NCBI GenBank assembly: GCA_934663645.1
Contig: CAKUKR010000083.1
Span: forward strand, 1-9,669
Direction: 5' to 3'
DNA length: 9,669 bases
Source of the DNA: an uncultured Muribaculaceae bacterium
GTDB lineage: Bacteria; Bacteroidota; Bacteroidia; Bacteroidales; Muribaculaceae
Shown: one piece after another, positions 6,259 to 9,669 of the stretch
Layout: the number at the start of each line of letters is the position of its first letter
Numbering within the stretch: position 1 is the stretch's first letter
Notes under the pieces: model-generated
What the model saw: the letters and a program-made list of their open reading frames with translations, nothing else
Databases searched by the model: none
What the model was told of the DNA's origin: nothing
Made by a program: the position numbers and the translations under genes

Positions 6259-9063
6259 TTGAGGCGACCGCTGATATATCTGATATTGCTTGTTGCGGTT
6301 GGGGTGGCTTTTGCCGGCTATTCCAACAGCAAGGCTCATCGTGCCTCGGACAGCGGCATCGGTGACGAGCCTTCAGACACTGTCGCCGTCGCCTTGCCCG
6401 GGGGGAAGGGTGAAACGTCCGCTGACAGCGTAGCGCAGACCGCCGGCCAGCCCGATGAGTACATCGACGAGGACTCGCTGCTCAAACGCGAGACAGTGAC
6501 CGCTATTGACCGCCGGAAGGTTGACATTGAGGACGTTGTGAAGTTTCATGCCACGGACTCGCTCGTGATGTCGGGGCGTAACAACACTTTCATGTACGGC
6601 GGCGCGACGGTGGAATACACCGACCTGAAACTCAATTCCGACAACATCAAGATGGACATGGACAGCTCCACGGTCTTCGCCGAGGGGCGTGTTGACAGCC
6701 TCGGGGCGGGAAGCGGCTTCCCAGTGTTCTCCGACAAGGGCGGCACATACGAGTCCAAGACCATGAAGTACAACTTCAAGTCGCAGCGCGGCTTCATAAC
6801 CGATGTTGTCACGGAGCAGGGCGAGGGCTACCTTCAGGGCGGCGCGACCAAGAAAATGGAGGATGGCACATTCTTCGTCGAGGACGGCAAATACACCACC
6901 TGCGACGACCATGAGCACCCCCACTTCTATTTCCAGCTCACCAAGGCAAAGGTCACGCCCAAGAAGAACATCGTCACAGGCCCGGCATACCTGGTGCTTT
7001 CAGACGTGCCGCTGCCGCTGGCCGTGCCCTTCGGCTTCTTCCCGTTCTCCAAGGACTATTCCAGCGGCGTGCTTTTCCCCTCATTCGGCGACGACTACAA
7101 CCGGGGCTTCTACCTGCGTGACGGCGGATATTACTTCGCCATCAACGACTATGTAGACCTCGCCCTGCGCGGCGAGATATACACCAAAGGCTCGTGGGGA
7201 CTCTCTGCACGAAGCACTTACAACAAGCGTTACCGCTTCAACGGCTCGTTTGACATCAGCTATATCACCACCGTCACCGGCGACAAGGGCGCGCCTGACT
7301 ATGCAAAGCAGAACAACTTCCGTGTGATATGGAACCACACAATGGATGCGAAGGCAAACCCGAACATGTCGTTCTCCGCTTCGGTCAACTTTGCCACCTC
7401 AGGGTATACGCGAAACGACCTCAACTCATACTACAACAACTCGTTTACCGAGAACACCAAGTCCTCGACGGTCAACATGACCTACCGCTTCCCCGGCACG
7501 AAGTGGAGCATCTCCACGACTGCCAACATATCGCAGCGCACGCAGGACTCGACGCTCTCCGTGTCGTTCCCCAACCTGACGGTCACCATGTCGCAGACCG
7601 CGCCGTTCAAGCGCAAGCGTTCCGTAGGCGGCGAGCGGTGGTATGAGAAAATCAAGCTGTCATACAACGGACAGTTCCAGAACTCGCTGACCGCACAGCA
7701 GGACGTGTTCTTCAAGAAAAGCCTGATCAAGGACTGGCGAAACGGCATGAAGCACTCCGTCCCTGTCACGGCGACATTCTCGCTGTTCAAGTACATCAAC
7801 ATCTCGCCGCAGATTTCGATCAACGACCGTATGTACACCAGCAAGATACGCCGCCAGTGGGACACTCAGGCCTCTCGCGAGGTGGCTGACACCACATACG
7901 GCTTCTACAACATATTCGATTTCAACGCCTCCATTTCGCTCGACACCAAGATTTACGGCTTCTGGAAGCCGCTTAAGATATTCGGCGACAAAGTGCAGAT
8001 GATACGCCACGTCCTCACGCCGACGCTCTCGTTCAACGCCTCTCCTGACTTCTCCGCTCCCGGGTGGGGATATTACGGCAAGTATTCGTATACCGACGCG
8101 CAGGGCGTGGAGCAGTCGCGCAAGTACAATTACTTCCAGCACGGCGTGTATGGTTCGCCCTCGTCGGGCAGGACAGGAAGCCTGTCCCTCTCGCTGGCCA
8201 ACAACCTGGAGATGAAGGTGCGCGACGACAGCGATTCTACAGGCGTGCGCAAGGTTTCCCTCATCGAGAATTTGACTATCTCGCAGTCATACAACTTTGC
8301 CGCCGACTCGATGCGCTGGAGCCCGATACAGACAAGCCTCCTGCTGCGCCTGATGAAGAATTTCAACCTCTCGCTGGCTGCCACTTGGGACCCCTACATG
8401 TACGGCCTCACGCCCTCAGGCTCGCCTGTGCAGCTCAACAAGCTGCGCATAGCCCACGGCAAGTTCCCGAAGCTGTCAAGCACCGGCACATCGTTCTCAT
8501 ACACGTTCAACAACGACACGTTCCGCAAGAAGAGCGACTCGTCGTCACGGAAGAAGGAGTCTGATGAGGAGGACGACTGGGACGGAGAGGATGGCGGCAG
8601 TGCGGCCGACGAGGATTTCGCGGCGACCGCTGCTCGACGGAGGCAGCGCGGCAGTGACGACGGCTCTGCCGCAACGGCTGACGTGGACGGCTACGAGAAA
8701 TGGGAATGTCCCTGGAGCCTGACGTTCAACTATTCGGTCAACTACGGTTACGGCGACTTCAACTACGACAAGCTGGACTACAACGGCAAGTGGACGCAAA
8801 ACCTCTCGTTGTCGGGCAACATACGTCCGACCAAGAACTGGAACTTCTCGTTCTCCGCGTCATACAATTTCGACCTGCACAAATTGGCGTACATGAACTG
8901 CAGCATCTCCCGCGACCTGCACTGCTTCACCATGACCGCCTCGTTTGTCCCCGTAGGCCCGTACAAGAGCTACAACTTCCACATAGCCGTGAAATCGTCG
9001 CTGCTCAAGGATGTGAAATACGACAAGCGCAGCTCCCGCAGCAACGGCCTACGCTGGTACTGA
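6259..9063 (+). CDS. lptD: Outer-membrane LPS assembly protein LptD (OstA family)
   Basis: LptD is the outer-membrane barrel that, plugged by the LptE lipoprotein, inserts lipopolysaccharide into the outer leaflet. The product has 934 residues. The start appears to be TTG: an in-frame stop lies at 6229-6231, no ATG lies between it and the signal peptide, and the next Met is about residue 108. The signal peptide is basic (Arg2-Arg3) with a hydrophobic core 5-19 and probable cleavage after AFA. After a Ser/Asp-rich linker, residues ~95-240 form an OstA/LptA-like jellyroll (GRNNTFMYGGATVEY, KLNSDNIKMD, VFAEGRVDS), ending near YTTCDDHEHP. From ~240 onward there are many alternating beta strands rich in Tyr/Asn/Ser, and the chain ends in an aromatic residue (GLRWY), as barrels do. 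An acidic low-complexity insert lies at about 757-805. Only four cysteines are present: 215, 817, 881 and 889. No lptE is in view. Confidence 0.88.
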   Translation: MRRPLIYLILLVAVGVAFAGYSNSKAHRASDSGIGDEPSDTVAVALPGGKGETSADSVAQTAGQPDEYIDEDSLLKRETVTAIDRRKVDIEDVVKFHATDSLVMSGRNNTFMYGGATVEYTDLKLNSDNIKMDMDSSTVFAEGRVDSLGAGSGFPVFSDKGGTYESKTMKYNFKSQRGFITDVVTEQGEGYLQGGATKKMEDGTFFVEDGKYTTCDDHEHPHFYFQLTKAKVTPKKNIVTGPAYLVLSDVPLPLAVPFGFFPFSKDYSSGVLFPSFGDDYNRGFYLRDGGYYFAINDYVDLALRGEIYTKGSWGLSARSTYNKRYRFNGSFDISYITTVTGDKGAPDYAKQNNFRVIWNHTMDAKANPNMSFSASVNFATSGYTRNDLNSYYNNSFTENTKSSTVNMTYRFPGTKWSISTTANISQRTQDSTLSVSFPNLTVTMSQTAPFKRKRSVGGERWYEKIKLSYNGQFQNSLTAQQDVFFKKSLIKDWRNGMKHSVPVTATFSLFKYINISPQISINDRMYTSKIRRQWDTQASREVADTTYGFYNIFDFNASISLDTKIYGFWKPLKIFGDKVQMIRHVLTPTLSFNASPDFSAPGWGYYGKYSYTDAQGVEQSRKYNYFQHGVYGSPSSGRTGSLSLSLANNLEMKVRDDSDSTGVRKVSLIENLTISQSYNFAADSMRWSPIQTSLLLRLMKNFNLSLAATWDPYMYGLTPSGSPVQLNKLRIAHGKFPKLSSTGTSFSYTFNNDTFRKKSDSSSRKKESDEEDDWDGEDGGSAADEDFAATAARRRQRGSDDGSAATADVDGYEKWECPWSLTFNYSVNYGYGDFNYDKLDYNGKWTQNLSLSGNIRPTKNWNFSFSASYNFDLHKLAYMNCSISRDLHCFTMTASFVPVGPYKSYNFHIAVKSSLLKDVKYDKRSSRSNGLRWY

Positions 9064-9134
9064 CGCCCCTCTCTCATCAGGCTCTCGCCCCTGCGTCTGA
9101 TTGCGCAGCCCAAGTAGGGACACACTGAATGAAA

Positions 9135-9161
9135 CACTGCCCTGACGAAACGTCAACAGTG
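9135..9161 (-). terminator. Hairpin between convergent genes, candidate terminator
   Basis: CACTG (9135-9139) pairs with CAGTG (9157-9161), and inside it TGACG (9143-9147) pairs with CGTCA (9151-9155) around an AAA loop; CCC opposes A between the two stems. It begins 5 bases beyond the stop of the minus-strand gene. On that strand only TTTC follows, and on the plus strand there is no T-run, so termination is plausible but unproven. A weaker CTGCG/CGCAG hairpin at 9091-9108 lies nearer lptD. Confidence 0.4.
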
Positions 9162-9165
9162 AGGG

Positions 9166-9669
9166 TTACTTGGCGACATGCTTCTCTCCGTTCTGTATGT
9201 AGACAGTCCCCGGCATCGGATTGTGTATTTCCCGTCCGTTCATGTCATACATCTTGTTGTCAGCTGCTTGTGTCCTATCTGTATCGAAACTAACTTCCGT
9301 CACACCCACGTCATACGCTGGTGCATTGAAGTCTTCTGCCGAGAATATTATATTGCCATTCGTGTCAGTCACGTTGTCAAACTCAACCCAATGACTATCC
9401 CCTGTAATGAAAACATAGTTAGGCAAATAGAAAAAGCCAGTGTTTATTCCGATGCCTTCCACGAATGTGCGTTCAAGCCAATCATCGACGATTACCCTCT
9501 GCCGGATGCGTTTGACCCCATTTACGATAATTGTATCGACCTCTTTTATTACGACTGGCACCATTTCTGTAAATGTGCAGAAGTGATCAGGCAGGCCTAA
9601 GGGGTACAGTGACGTTGAATAGTATTTGTCCCCAGGCTTTGCCCCGAAATCATACATCAAAACTTCATC
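9166..9669 (-). CDS. C-terminal part of an exported protein with T9SS CTD-like end, 5' partial
   Basis: The frame enters from the right edge (Asp-Glu-Val-Leu precede MYDFGAKPGD), so the start is outside the window and the Met reached at 9657 is internal. About 167 residues are visible. DEVLMYDFGAKPGDKYYS resembles a phrase common in secreted Bacteroidales proteins of unknown function (LxYDFxxxxGD), which I know only as a pattern. Beta-rich sequence follows (GINTGFFYLPNYVF, GNIIFSAEDFNAP). The last ~35 residues, MYDMNGREI...GTVYIQNGEKHVAK, match the short Bacteroidales C-terminal pattern (YDLxGR ... GxYIxNGKK), related to type IX secretion sorting domains, which suggests export to the surface or periplasm. 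Two sampled 60-base lines give 42% GC, lower than the neighbours. The gene converges on lptD. No catalytic motif is seen and no specific function can be given. Confidence 0.75.
   Translation of the reverse strand, partial: DEVLMYDFGAKPGDKYYSTSLYPLGLPDHFCTFTEMVPVVIKEVDTIIVNGVKRIRQRVIVDDWLERTFVEGIGINTGFFYLPNYVFITGDSHWVEFDNVTDTNGNIIFSAEDFNAPAYDVGVTEVSFDTDRTQAADNKMYDMNGREIHNPMPGTVYIQNGEKHVAK

Noticed and set aside
8064..8564. Out-of-frame plus-strand frame within lptD.
   Set aside because: It sits inside the beta-barrel coding region, with no independent start signal or domain.
9178..9600. Plus-strand frame opposite the right-edge gene.
   Set aside because: The minus-strand reading gives a recognisable Bacteroidales C-terminal pattern and remains open to the edge; the plus-strand product looks like nothing known.

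Overview
The window reads as chromosomal DNA from a GC-rich member of the Bacteroidales. The evidence is Bacteroidetes-type -7 promoter boxes (TAnnTTTG) ahead of three genes, A-rich rather than Shine-Dalgarno leaders at most starts, a Bacteroidetes-style LptD, and two proteins ending in type IX secretion-like C-terminal domains. A Muribaculaceae- or Alistipes-like genus would fit the high GC, but this placement is a guess. I see no tRNA, rRNA, CRISPR array, insertion sequence or phage gene.

Layout. (1) 3-1739, +: an ATPase fused to a DUF4435/TOPRIM-like domain, open at the left edge and followed after 19 bases by (2) glgB (1759-3909), a GH13_8-like glycogen branching enzyme; the two look co-transcribed. 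The last ~34 codons of glgB run through a terminator-like hairpin and into the promoter of the next gene. (3) 3985-4320, +: a tiny exported protein that is almost only a signal peptide plus a C-terminal sorting-like domain, behind a leader with two small hairpins. (4) 4437-5462, +: ilvE, branched-chain aminotransferase, ending in a clear intrinsic terminator. (5) 5545-6099, +: an HDIG phosphohydrolase starting 12 bases after that terminator. (6) 6259-9063, +: lptD, the outer-membrane LPS assembly barrel, apparently with a TTG start. (7) 9166-9669, -: the 3' part of a lower-GC exported protein with a sorting-like C-terminus, convergent with lptD and running off the right edge.

Most of the window is housekeeping: storage polysaccharide, branched-chain amino acids and envelope biogenesis. 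The parts most worth a second look are the ATPase-DUF4435 protein, which combines the two activities of the PARIS defence proteins AriA and AriB in one chain but has lost canonical Walker B and switch residues; the sorting-domain-only mini-protein; and the glgB 3' end. Nothing here amounts to a demonstrated new system.
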